DNA from: Paenibacillus sp. HWE-109
GTDB lineage: Bacteria; Bacillota; Bacilli; Paenibacillales; NBRC-103111
Direction: 5' to 3'
NCBI RefSeq assembly: GCF_022163125.1
Contig: NZ_CP091881.1
Location: 6,324,001 to 6,388,000 of the forward strand
DNA: 64,000 nucleotides
Below are positions 23,424-32,072 of the stretch, piece by piece (the stretch's first letter is position 1; each line of letters begins with the position of its first letter). The notes below the pieces were generated by a model that searched no databases, was not told where the DNA came from, and worked only from the letters and a program-made list of their open reading frames with translations. Position numbers and translations under genes: made by a program.

Positions 23424-24626
23424 CTACAATGCCAGCTTGCCCATAATCGTCGGGCAATCGGCCCCAGTCGCCGAAGGCAAGTTGTTCGGCACGCCGTGAA
23501 TGAAATCGTTGCCGAGCAGAGCGAACAGAATCGCTTCCTTGGCATCGCTGGAAATACCGAGTTCATCAGAGGTAAGAATCGCTTGCTCAGGGAGCAACTC
23601 CTGCAGCATGCATAGCAGTGTACGATTGCGCGCACCGCCGCCGCTCACGATGACTTCCGCCATATCATATTGCGGGAAGATGAAATCTTGGTATGACCGT
23701 GCGATGGAATGCGCTGTGAACGCCGTCGCTGTAGCGACGATATCTTCATGAGCAAGCCCGCGCTCCAAGGCAGCTTTGAGCCATGCCGCGGTATACGCTT
23801 TGCCGAACAGTTCGCGTCCCGTTGTCTTGGGTGGAAGCTGCGTGAAATAAGGATGAGCCAGCATCTCCTCGAGCATCTCTGTGTTCACTTGCCCGCGAGC
23901 TGCCCATGCGCCATCTGCATCATAAGACAGCTTGCCCTCGGACAGCTCGTAAACCACTTGGTCCATAATCATATTGCCCGGACCCGTATCGAAAGCGATG
24001 AGGTTGCCAGCATCCGTTGCAGTTCCCGTCCCTTGAGCCGGGATCGCCGTGCAATTGCCAATCCCGCCGATATTCTGCAGGATGCGCCCTTTGGCAGCGT
24101 CTCTGAACATAATAAAATCACCATAAGGCGCAAGCGGAGCGCCTTGACCGCCAGCCGCCATATCGGCGGTGCGGAAGTCGCCTACGACGGTCACGCCCGT
24201 CCGCTTGGCGATGACGGATAGATCGCCGATTTGCAGCGTCGATTTCGGTAGAAACGGATTGGTTTCATCTGCTACAGGGATGTGCCAAACCGTTTGACCA
24301 TGCGAGCTGATGAGATCGATCTCATCCACCCGCATGTTGGCCGCTGCGGCAGTTTGCACAACCGCATCAGCAAATTTCTCCGCGATGGCAAAGTTCATGC
24401 CGCATAGAAGAGCTACATCCGAATGCTCAATTGAGCACATCTGTTTGAGCTTTTCGCGCAATTCGTCATCATACGGGAAGCTTTCGAAATGGAGCAGCCG
24501 AACTTTGGCATCGACGCCGCAGCCATCGATGCGAACGATGGCCACATCGATGCCATCAAGGGAAGTACCCGACATGAGGCCTGCAACCGTCAGCGACGTT
24601 TGTTTCAAAAGGGATGGAAGGTTCAC
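23424..24626 (-). CDS. anmK: Anhydro-N-acetylmuramic acid kinase AnmK
   Basis: Hydrolyses and phosphorylates 1,6-anhydro-MurNAc to MurNAc-6-phosphate, the substrate of MurQ encoded in the same locus. The 400-aa product opens with VAGLMSGTSLDGIDVAIVRI, the AnmK ATP-binding signature, and has DTGPGNMIMD and VSGGGARNRTL later. I choose the GTG at 24626, which overlaps the nagZ stop as GTGA and has GGGGGGA 6 nt upstream; an ATG at 24641 has no proper site. It is the last gene of the namZ-kinase-nagZ-anmK run. Confidence 0.93.
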   Translation of the reverse strand: MNLPSLLKQTSLTVAGLMSGTSLDGIDVAIVRIDGCGVDAKVRLLHFESFPYDDELREKLKQMCSIEHSDVALLCGMNFAIAEKFADAVVQTAAAANMRVDEIDLISSHGQTVWHIPVADETNPFLPKSTLQIGDLSVIAKRTGVTVVGDFRTADMAAGGQGAPLAPYGDFIMFRDAAKGRILQNIGGIGNCTAIPAQGTGTATDAGNLIAFDTGPGNMIMDQVVYELSEGKLSYDADGAWAARGQVNTEMLEEMLAHPYFTQLPPKTTGRELFGKAYTAAWLKAALERGLAHEDIVATATAFTAHSIARSYQDFIFPQYDMAEVIVSGGGARNRTLLCMLQELLPEQAILTSDELGISSDAKEAILFALLGNDFIHGVPNNLPSATGADCPTIMGKLAL

Positions 24627-26278
24627 AGTTCGTCCCCCCATCTCCAGCCTGCGGGATAATCCGCGCCGAGCGTGATCGGCAGGCGCCCTTGCGGGATCAA
24701 CTCACCCAACAAGCATCTTGCTATGCTTTGCAGCGCCAATGGACGGCTTTCGTACGCGGCGATGAAGGTAGAAATATCCGGCAGCTCAAGCAGGTCGTAA
24801 GGCACGCGCAGCGCGACGACGATCAGCGGCTTGCCGAGCTCTTGCAGAGCGCGCACGAGTTCAACCTGTGCGGGGTGGAATCTCGCGTTGTACGTGCCGA
24901 CAACGATCTGCTCTACATGCTGCGCGTCGGCGAGTACTGATGCGTGGAGCTCGCTGACGTCTTGCAGCGGCAGCACGCGATCGAGCACGTCAAGGCCGTG
25001 CTCAGCCAGCGCAGCTCCCAAGCTCGCAGGCCCCGCGTAGGCTTCGTCGACGCCCGACGAAACGGCTGCTGCCACGGTGACGGCGAGCGTTCTTGCGCGC
25101 CGCAGTGGCAGCAGCTGGTGCTCATCCTTGACGAGCGTGATGCTCGCCTCGCTCAAGCGCTGTGCGACCGCGCAGTGCGCGGCGGTCCCCACATCTGCTG
25201 CTGCGCCGAGCTGCGGCCCAACTACGCCTCGCCGCTCCTTGAGCGCGAGCAGTCTGCTGACGGAAGCGTCAATCTGCGCTTCCGTTATTCGCCCCTCGCT
25301 CACAGCCTGCTCGATCGCGGCAATGGCAGAGATCTGGAGGTCTCGTCTATGGCTGATCAGAATCAGATCAGCGCCAGCCTCGACCGCCATGACGCTGGCT
25401 TCAACCGTGCCATAATGCTCCGAGATGGCGTGCATTTCCATGCAGTCTGTCATCACAACGCCTTCGTAGCCCAGTTCTTCACGCAGCAAATCGGTTAACA
25501 CCGATTTGGATAAAGTCACTGGCAGCTTTTGCGACTCCAACGCCGGGAAATAAATGTGCGATGACATGATCGCATCAACGCCATTTTCAATGGCTTTTAC
25601 AAAAGGAACTAACTCCACTGCGCGAATCCGTTCTTGGTCATGCGTAATGGTCGGCAAGTCCAAATGGGAATCCACGCTCGTATCCCCATGTCCTGGAAAA
25701 TGTTTAGCCGTCGCGACAACATTCGCATCTTGATAGCCAGCAATCGCCTGTTGACCGAATTCAGCCACTAGCTGACTGGACTCCCCAAAGGAACGCACCC
25801 CTATAACCGGGTTGTCCGGATTATTATTAATATCCAGCACTGGTGCGAAATTGAGATTGATGCCCAGTGTTCTCAGCTCAGTCCCCGACACGAAGGCCGA
25901 TTCATAAGCAGCGTGATTAACGGGAGCTGCCTCATTCCTTGCTCCTGCTTCCGCACTCCCCAAAACACCTGCGGCCAAGGCCATTTGCCCTGGCATCAAA
26001 GCGACACCTTCCGTAATCCGGGCTACCATCCCGCCCTCTTGATCGATCGAAATCCACAACGGCACGGTGTCTGCATGTTCAGCAATTTGCTGTAAACGGT
26101 TCGATAAGCCAGCAACCTGCCCGGTATTTTCCACATTACGCGCAAAATAAATAACACCGCCAATACGGTGCTCTGTTATGAGCGTCTCCAGTTCTTCCGT
26201 TGCGGCTGTGCCTTGAAACCCGCATAGCAGCATCTGTCCTATTTTCTCTCGCAAAGTCATCGTATGAACCTGTTTCAT
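24623..26278 (-). CDS. nagZ: GH3 beta-N-acetylglucosaminidase NagZ
   Basis: Removes GlcNAc from GlcNAc-MurNAc and related muropeptides. The 551-aa protein has the GH3 catalytic domain with the NagZ Asp-His dyad in KHFPGHGDTSVDSH (Asp203 and His205) and the probable nucleophile Asp278 in GVVMTDCMEM, followed by a GH3 C-terminal domain (about 380-551). No signal peptide is present (it begins MKQVHTMTLREKIGQML), unlike the secreted B. subtilis enzyme, so it should act in the cytoplasm on imported disaccharide. It is coupled to anmK by a 4-nt overlap. Confidence 0.92.
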   Translation of the reverse strand: MKQVHTMTLREKIGQMLLCGFQGTAATEELETLITEHRIGGVIYFARNVENTGQVAGLSNRLQQIAEHADTVPLWISIDQEGGMVARITEGVALMPGQMALAAGVLGSAEAGARNEAAPVNHAAYESAFVSGTELRTLGINLNFAPVLDINNNPDNPVIGVRSFGESSQLVAEFGQQAIAGYQDANVVATAKHFPGHGDTSVDSHLDLPTITHDQERIRAVELVPFVKAIENGVDAIMSSHIYFPALESQKLPVTLSKSVLTDLLREELGYEGVVMTDCMEMHAISEHYGTVEASVMAVEAGADLILISHRRDLQISAIAAIEQAVSEGRITEAQIDASVSRLLALKERRGVVGPQLGAAADVGTAAHCAVAQRLSEASITLVKDEHQLLPLRRARTLAVTVAAAVSSGVDEAYAGPASLGAALAEHGLDVLDRVLPLQDVSELHASVLADAQHVEQIVVGTYNARFHPAQVELVRALQELGKPLIVVALRVPYDLLELPDISTFIAAYESRPLALQSIARCLLGELIPQGRLPITLGADYPAGWRWGDEL

Positions 26279-26315
26279 CCGCTATCTCTCTCCCTTATCC
26301 GAACACTCTTGTCAG

Positions 26316-27233
26316 CTATCTTCCCAGACGGTTTAAGGCCATCCATACCGCACCGTTAGCTGCATCGTTTTTAGCTGTTATACACGTTAACTGTGGATAA
26401 ATCTCCTTCAGCTGCGCAGCGAACAAGCTCTGCACATAGGTGTTTTTCATCAGAACACTCCCCGCCATGGCGAGAGATCCCCTTTGCAGAGACAGCTTCT
26501 CAACGACAGGAACGGCGATTTCACATAAAGCCTGTGCGCTTTTAGCAGCAATGCCTAGAGCTGCTTTATCGCCAAGCTCACAAGCTGCCGACAGTATAGG
26601 AGCAAGGGCCGCAATATCTTTCTTGTTCGTCTGTTTGTCGTACACAAACCCAATAATCTGCTGGACAGACGAAAGGTGAAGCTGTTCATACACCATGCCC
26701 GTTATAACGGTTTCTGGCAAGCGGCCATCCTGCGAACGGACCAATGCGGCGAGCAAATCGCGCCCGATGCTGTAGCCGCTGCCCTCATCGTCAATCAGGT
26801 AGCCATAACCGCCGCTGCGGTGAGTGAAGCCCGCTTCATTTCTGCCATAACAAATCGACCCGGTACCTGCAATAAGGATAATCCCGAACTCACTTTCATG
26901 AGCGCCGCATAGCGCCGTTTCCTGATCCCCTGTTATAAGCAGCTCTCCCTGATAACCACAGGCTCGAACATTCGCCTCCAGCCGGGCGATAACCGAAGGA
27001 TTACTGACTCCTGCTGCTCCAATAACAATTTGCGCGCACGCATCAAGTCCCTCGCAAACAGCAGCAATCGTTTCGAAGATCTCTTGCAAACTTTGGCGAA
27101 TACTAAGCTCGTCTTGTCCGTTATAGTTAATAGCACCGGATGTGAAGGCGTGTACCAACTTGCCGGTCTCATCTGCCACATTTACGGCGGTTTTGGTGCC
27201 GCCGCCATCAAGTCCTGCGACATATCTCTTCAT
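26316..27233 (-). CDS. BadF/BcrA-family amino sugar kinase (GlcNAc/MurNAc kinase, MurK-like)
   Basis: The 305-aa protein has the ASKHA kinase layout: phosphate-1 GLDGGGTKTAVNVAD (8-22), then ILIAGTGSICYGRN and GYGYLIDDEGSGYSIGRDLL, and adenosine motif LAMAGSVLMKN. This matches N-acetylglucosamine kinases of the BadF family, including MurK, which phosphorylates both MurNAc and GlcNAc. Its position between namZ and nagZ, with no PTS gene nearby, suggests it makes MurNAc-6-P for MurQ and GlcNAc-6-P. Exact substrate preference is inferred. Confidence 0.85.
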   Translation of the reverse strand: MKRYVAGLDGGGTKTAVNVADETGKLVHAFTSGAINYNGQDELSIRQSLQEIFETIAAVCEGLDACAQIVIGAAGVSNPSVIARLEANVRACGYQGELLITGDQETALCGAHESEFGIILIAGTGSICYGRNEAGFTHRSGGYGYLIDDEGSGYSIGRDLLAALVRSQDGRLPETVITGMVYEQLHLSSVQQIIGFVYDKQTNKKDIAALAPILSAACELGDKAALGIAAKSAQALCEIAVPVVEKLSLQRGSLAMAGSVLMKNTYVQSLFAAQLKEIYPQLTCITAKNDAANGAVWMALNRLGR

Positions 27234-27262
27234 CTGAACACGTCCTTTGTTCTTGGGTGCGC

Positions 27263-28411
27263 TTATGGATATAAATGATATCGCTCTTTGATTTGTCCAA
27301 AGCGTTGGCTTTCCTCACGAAATTGCTCCAGCAGCGCCGGAACATCCACGCTGTCTTCCCGGTATGCCTTATCACCGCCCAATAAATCAATAAAAGGCCG
27401 CGATCCCTCTTTCACCGGTGGCAGAAAAGCGAATTGTTCATAGTTGTTTTTGATCGCAAACAGTAAAGCAACACCGGTCTCTAATGGCCGTATCGTCCGT
27501 GCATCGAGCACATGCAGCTGTACGCCACTGCAGGGCTCTCCTTGAAACTTGGAGAATGTCGGTTTGAAATAAACCGGACGGAACAGAACCCCCGGCAGCT
27601 TCTTCGCGTTCATATCATCCGCCAGCTTCTGGGCATCGATGAATGGCGCTCCAACGATTTCGAAAGGGACCGTTGTCCCTCTGCCCTCAGATAGATTCGT
27701 CCCTTCGAACAAACAGGTGCCAGGGTAGAGCAAGGCGGTCTCAAACCGCGGAATCCCCATGGACGGCATCACCCACTGGCGGCCTGTTTCAGGAAACAGC
27801 ATCTGCCTCTCCCAGCCTTGACAGCGTACCACATGCAGCTCGCATTGCCAGTTCATTTGATCATTCACCATTGTGGCTAACTCACCAACCGTCAGGCCAT
27901 ATCTGACACAGAGCGGATAGTTGCCTACAAAGGATTGGTAACCCAGTTTTAACTGATTCCCTTCTATGGTCACACCATCTAAGGGGTTAATCCGGTCCAA
28001 AATGACAAAAGGCTTGCCTGCCCTCGCACAGTCTTCCAAAGCATACAGCATCGTATAAATAAACGTATAATAGCGAACACCTACATCCTGGATATCATAG
28101 ACCACCATGTCGACTTCATCCAGCATGGCTTGCGTTAACCGTTTGGAATCTTTGCGATATAAACTATAGACCGGCACTTTGGTTATCGGATCCAGATACG
28201 TTTCTACCTGAGCGCCAGCAGCTTGATCTCCACGCACCCCATGTTCAGGGGAAAATAAAGCGGTTAGCTGGAATTGTTCATGTAAAATTTGAATCGTGGA
28301 TACAAAGCCACTGTTTAATCCGGTTGGCGCGGTGATGAGACCCAAACGTTTCCCTTTGAAGAGATGTGCATACTGCCTGATACCATCGATACCGTTAAGG
28401 ATCATTGCCAT
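27263..28411 (-). CDS. namZ: Exo-beta-N-acetylmuramidase NamZ (DUF1343)
   Basis: Family DUF1343 (GH171) releases MurNAc from the non-reducing end of peptidoglycan fragments. The 382-aa product is full-length for the catalytic and C-terminal subdomains, with conserved LFSPEHGVRGDQAAGA, VVYDIQDVGVRYYTFIYTML and LDRINPLDG. Its N terminus (MAMILNGIDGIRQY) has no signal peptide, in contrast to B. subtilis NamZ, so intracellular action is expected. It follows a terminator at 28433-28484, so it may have its own promoter in the short gap or depend on readthrough. Confidence 0.92.
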   Translation of the reverse strand: MAMILNGIDGIRQYAHLFKGKRLGLITAPTGLNSGFVSTIQILHEQFQLTALFSPEHGVRGDQAAGAQVETYLDPITKVPVYSLYRKDSKRLTQAMLDEVDMVVYDIQDVGVRYYTFIYTMLYALEDCARAGKPFVILDRINPLDGVTIEGNQLKLGYQSFVGNYPLCVRYGLTVGELATMVNDQMNWQCELHVVRCQGWERQMLFPETGRQWVMPSMGIPRFETALLYPGTCLFEGTNLSEGRGTTVPFEIVGAPFIDAQKLADDMNAKKLPGVLFRPVYFKPTFSKFQGEPCSGVQLHVLDARTIRPLETGVALLFAIKNNYEQFAFLPPVKEGSRPFIDLLGGDKAYREDSVDVPALLEQFREESQRFGQIKERYHLYP

Positions 28412-28432
28412 TTCCTCACTCCTGTTTGATTG

Positions 28433-28484
28433 AAAAAAACCTCTGCCCGAGCCTTATGTTGGATAAGCGGCTGCGTGCAGAGGT
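28433..28484 (-). terminator. Terminator between the PIG-L gene and namZ
   Basis: On the minus strand ACCTCTGC and GCAGAGGT pair around an inner imperfect stem and are followed by seven T residues. It lies 10 nt after the PIG-L stop and splits the muropeptide locus into two transcription units or attenuates the distal genes. Confidence 0.85.
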
Positions 28485-28494
28485 CGGATACTGT

Positions 28495-29202
28495 CTATAA
28501 TTCAGTTTTGAGCACACGCATATTTTCTTCCGGGATCATGAACGTTTGTGCATATTGCTTTCTGGCTTCCAGGCCGCGGACTCTCATCAAATGTTTGTAA
28601 TACTCCAAATACTGGAATGATTTGCTGCCTGTTACGAACCAATGCGTAGATACCGCCTTCACCCATAGATCATAAGCTTCTACGTCGAAGTCGACATACA
28701 CATACGGACGATAGTCGACCGCATCCTCCCAGTTCTCGGCATAATACAATCTCTGGGCAAAATGTGCCGGAAGCTCCCGCTCGAACGTCGGCAAGGCGGC
28801 AAAAAAGCGGGCATCGTTCACGATACGGTGCGTTGTCATATGATCCTTGTGCATGCTGTTCTTCCAATGGGTAATAATTACGTTAGGTCGAACCTGACGA
28901 ATGACATCGCATACACGGAAACGCATCTCTTGGGTATCCGGCAGTTCGCCGTCCGGAATATCGTCGAATACGAACGCTTCCCCGCCCAGCATCTCGGCAA
29001 ACGTCTTGGCCTCTTTCACTTTCTGCACGCGGTATTCAGCCATATCTTGTCCTGCCGGAACACCGCGTTCGCCTGCCGTCAGTGCCAGGGTCGCAATGCG
29101 ATCCCCCTTCAAAAAGTGGCTTGCCAATACGCCCCCTGCCGTTAATTCGGCATCGCCCACGTGGCCCCCAATGGCCAGAATCGTTAACTTTTCTTCGCTC
29201 AT
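28495..29202 (-). CDS. PIG-L/LmbE family deacetylase
   Basis: The 235-aa zinc-dependent deacetylase-type protein has GGHVGDAELTAGG at the N terminus (metal His14 and Asp17) and HWKNSMHKDHMTTH as the third-ligand region. The family removes acetyl groups from GlcNAc-type sugars. In this locus an amino-sugar or muropeptide substrate is likely. The first motif reads HVGD instead of the usual HPDD, with the metal residues kept. The ATG overlaps the stop of the upstream GNAT gene (ATGA), with AAGGGAG 8 nt before it. Confidence 0.88.
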   Translation of the reverse strand: MSEEKLTILAIGGHVGDAELTAGGVLASHFLKGDRIATLALTAGERGVPAGQDMAEYRVQKVKEAKTFAEMLGGEAFVFDDIPDGELPDTQEMRFRVCDVIRQVRPNVIITHWKNSMHKDHMTTHRIVNDARFFAALPTFERELPAHFAQRLYYAENWEDAVDYRPYVYVDFDVEAYDLWVKAVSTHWFVTGSKSFQYLEYYKHLMRVRGLEARKQYAQTFMIPEENMRVLKTEL

Positions 29203-30170
29203 GATACAAACTCCCTTCTCATAACAGAAAATTGTTTGACGGTTGTAAAACCAGCTTTTTCATAAATGCGGATTGCCGGATTCGTACTGCCGGTATACAA
29301 AGACATATAATCGGTTTGAATCGCATGAAAAGCTTCACAAAGCTTGAAGAAAAGGATGCTCCCTAACCCGTGTCCTTCGTGATCAGGAAGAACACCGATG
29401 CCGGCGAAATATCCACGGCCGTTCGCTTGCCGAATGACCGGCCCAGCGAATCCGACGGGTTCGCCTTTATATGCAGCAATGACCACAGGCACACCGTCTG
29501 CCACGCATTGCCCGATTTGCTTTTGCCATAGTACATTATTAAAGCCATTAAGCATATGATCAACGCCCGCATGTTTCATGGGGTCAAATAAGGCCACCTG
29601 ATAACCCTGGGCACCAGCTTTGTCTTCCTTGGCTTTAATCTCTTGCGGAAGGGTGAACCCTGCTAGGTTCAAGTACATCGCACACTGTTTGGCCCGTTCC
29701 TGATAGCCATGCGCAAGCAGGTACGCATACAACCTGCTATCTACCGGCACGCCAGGCGCATTGTTGTGTTCATGATTAGGTGTATCCGGTATATACCATG
29801 GAAGCAGCATTGGGTTAAAGAATAGGATGTCTGCCTGTTTTTTGCCCAAGTGAATGAAGCGCTGCTCCAAAGCAGCTAACAACTCCCCGTAATTTCCATC
29901 GTTTTGGTGCGGTTGCGCCAACACGATACAGGTGATATAGCCTGCCACATCGCCAAGCGGCAAATCATCGCCCGTGCATCCGCAAGCAAATCCTTGGACT
30001 TGATCTGACACCAATCGAACAAACGTATTCTTCTTATCGAAATAAGGGTTGGATAAGAAAATCTCATCGAAGCTCTGCCGCGTCAGCTCTTTGTAGCCAT
30101 CACGGACAGCTTCCTCATTCCATAGATCAATAACATCTTGTGTGTATGAATCATCCCAGGACACAATCAT
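29199..30170 (-). CDS. GNAT acetyltransferase, probably with two GNAT domains
   Basis: The 323-aa protein is twice the size of a simple GNAT. The N-terminal half (about 1-150) contains CIVLAQPHQNDGNYGELLAAL and the C-terminal half (about 165-320) has the clear acetyl-CoA motif GIGVLPDHEGHGLGSILFFK. It lies in the ABC importer operon and overlaps the deacetylase gene, so an amino-sugar acetylation/deacetylation pair is conceivable. Substrate is not known. Confidence 0.82.
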   Translation of the reverse strand: MIVSWDDSYTQDVIDLWNEEAVRDGYKELTRQSFDEIFLSNPYFDKKNTFVRLVSDQVQGFACGCTGDDLPLGDVAGYITCIVLAQPHQNDGNYGELLAALEQRFIHLGKKQADILFFNPMLLPWYIPDTPNHEHNNAPGVPVDSRLYAYLLAHGYQERAKQCAMYLNLAGFTLPQEIKAKEDKAGAQGYQVALFDPMKHAGVDHMLNGFNNVLWQKQIGQCVADGVPVVIAAYKGEPVGFAGPVIRQANGRGYFAGIGVLPDHEGHGLGSILFFKLCEAFHAIQTDYMSLYTGSTNPAIRIYEKAGFTTVKQFSVMRREFVS

Positions 30171-30200
30171 GATGATATGCTGCCTCCCCCGAAGCCTTGA

Positions 30201-31061
30201 TTAACCTTTCACCGCTCCAACTGTTACACCTTCTAAGAAGTATCTTTGCAAGCTGAAGAACAGGATAAACATCGGCAATGCTGAGATCGTTGCACCAGCC
30301 ATCATAGGCGCGATGAACGTCGTATTGGCGAAACGGAAGTTTTTCAAACCCACCTGAATCGTTTGCATATCCATCGTATTCGTGACGAGAAGCGGCCAGA
30401 AGAACGTGTTCCAGCTGTCCATGAAAGTCAGAATCGCCATAACGGCGAGAACCGTTTTCGACAGTGGCAGGATAATTCTCCAGTAGATCTCGAACTGGCT
30501 GCAGCCTTCAATTTTGGCAGATTCCATAATTTCATTCGGGATGCTGCTCATAAACTGTTTGGCTAAGAAAATATTATAAACCGTGACAATACTCGGCATA
30601 ATTAATGCGCTGTACGTATTTTGCAGTTCAAACACGTTAACAACCAAGATGTACAAGGGAACTTGTGTCACCTGATAAGGAATCATCATCGAAACAAGCA
30701 GCACAGCGAACAAGGGACCTCTTCCTTTGAAACGAAGCTTGGAGAAGGCATACCCGGCCATACTGGCAAAAATCACGTTCGAAATCATCACCGTTGTGGC
30801 AACGATTAGCGAGTTCAAGATCCAGCGATACGAATATTCACTGTAATCAAAGAAGAATTTGAAAGAAGCGAATGTAAATTTACTTGGCAAAATAGAATAA
30901 CTGACCGCCCCGGCCTCGACCGGATCCGCAAAGGAAGAGATCACCATGAAATAAATTGGAAATATGGTCGCCAAAGCGAAAAGAAGAAGGGCGATAAAAA
31001 TGATTGTATTTCGCGTAGTCTTGACTTTCGGATTTCCTGCATGATTGCTGTACAATGCCAT
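30201..31061 (-). CDS. Sugar ABC transporter permease, MalG type
   Basis: The 286-aa inner-membrane protein has six predicted helices and the EAA loop (MESAKIEGCSQFEIYWRIIL), the contact site for the ATPase. It pairs with the MalF-type permease encoded 17 nt upstream. No ATPase gene is in the operon, as is common in Bacillota, where a shared MsmK-type ATPase serves several importers. Substrate is probably a cell-wall amino sugar or disaccharide, inferred from murQ and namZ nearby. Confidence 0.92.
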   Translation of the reverse strand: MALYSNHAGNPKVKTTRNTIIFIALLLFALATIFPIYFMVISSFADPVEAGAVSYSILPSKFTFASFKFFFDYSEYSYRWILNSLIVATTVMISNVIFASMAGYAFSKLRFKGRGPLFAVLLVSMMIPYQVTQVPLYILVVNVFELQNTYSALIMPSIVTVYNIFLAKQFMSSIPNEIMESAKIEGCSQFEIYWRIILPLSKTVLAVMAILTFMDSWNTFFWPLLVTNTMDMQTIQVGLKNFRFANTTFIAPMMAGATISALPMFILFFSLQRYFLEGVTVGAVKG

Positions 31062-31078
31062 TTTTGTATCCCCCCTTC

Positions 31079-31981
31079 TTAATACTCGACGTCTTTGCCG
31101 GCATATTTAAACTGAATAACCGAAATTCCTGCGATGATAACCGCTAGTATGAGTGATTGCGCGGCTGCTTTACCGAATTCGAAATAGGTGAAAGCATTGT
31201 TGAAAATCAGCAAGCCAACCATCGTGGTGGCATTGTTGGGCCCGCCACCTGTCATCAGATAAGCGTTCTGGAACACTTGGAAGGAAGCGATGACACCCGT
31301 TACTAACAGAAACAGCGTAGCTGGTTTCAAGGCAGGAATTACGATATAGCGAATTTTCTGAAAGAAATTGGCTCCATCGAGCTCTGCCGCCTCGTAATAC
31401 GCATCATCTATCCCCAATAATCCCGCTAGGTAGATAATAATGCTGGTACCGTGACTGGATAGCCAGGACATGAGAACCAAAGAGAACATAGCCGTGCTGC
31501 TTGAACCCAGCCAGTTTTGATTGCTGAAGCCGAAGAATCGAATCAGCTGATTAAAAATTCCGCCTTCCATTGGATCGAAGATCCATAGCCATACGACGGA
31601 TAACGCGACGCCAGAAGCAACGACTGGCAAGTAGTAAACGGCTTTGAAGAAGGACTGCGTTTTCTTCCTGAGCGGCAGAATCAATATAGCGATTGCCATG
31701 GATAAAAGTAGATTCACAGGAACGGTAAGAACGGTATATAGGAGCGTATTGCCCATTGCTTTCCAAAATAAAGCATCTTTCAATGAATTCGTATAATTGT
31801 CCAAACCAACGTAGGTGGAACCTAGCGGCTTATACTCCTGCAAACTAATCATAAAGGCGCTGACAACCGGGTAAGCGGTAAACATGGCAAAGGCCACCAA
31901 TGCTACAGCAATGAAAGCGTACCCCCAGGCTCCTTCTCCTTTGATTCTCCTTCTTTTTATCGATCCGGCGATATTAGCCAT
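31079..31981 (-). CDS. Sugar ABC transporter permease, MalF/UgpA type
   Basis: The 300-aa protein has six predicted helices, a basic N terminus and the EAA motif YYEAAELDGANFFQKIRYIV. It is the first permease of the pair and follows the binding-protein gene after a stem-loop at 32021-32057. Confidence 0.92.
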   Translation of the reverse strand: MANIAGSIKRRRIKGEGAWGYAFIAVALVAFAMFTAYPVVSAFMISLQEYKPLGSTYVGLDNYTNSLKDALFWKAMGNTLLYTVLTVPVNLLLSMAIAILILPLRKKTQSFFKAVYYLPVVASGVALSVVWLWIFDPMEGGIFNQLIRFFGFSNQNWLGSSSTAMFSLVLMSWLSSHGTSIIIYLAGLLGIDDAYYEAAELDGANFFQKIRYIVIPALKPATLFLLVTGVIASFQVFQNAYLMTGGGPNNATTMVGLLIFNNAFTYFEFGKAAAQSLILAVIIAGISVIQFKYAGKDVEY

Positions 31982-32020
31982 ACTGTCAAACCCCCTTTCA
32001 GAAAACTCATGTTAAAATAG

Positions 32021-32057
32021 TTCGGATAGTCGCACTTTCGATACGCGACTATCCGAA
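32021..32057 (-). promoter_or_regulatory. Intercistronic stem-loop after the binding-protein gene
   Basis: TTCGGATAGTCGC and GCGACTATCCGAA form a perfect 13-bp stem. A weak T-rich tail (CTATTTT) follows on the minus strand. Such hairpins usually stabilise binding-protein mRNA or partly stop transcription, giving more binding protein than permease. Confidence 0.75.
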
Positions 32058-32072
32058 GGGTTGGTACCTAGA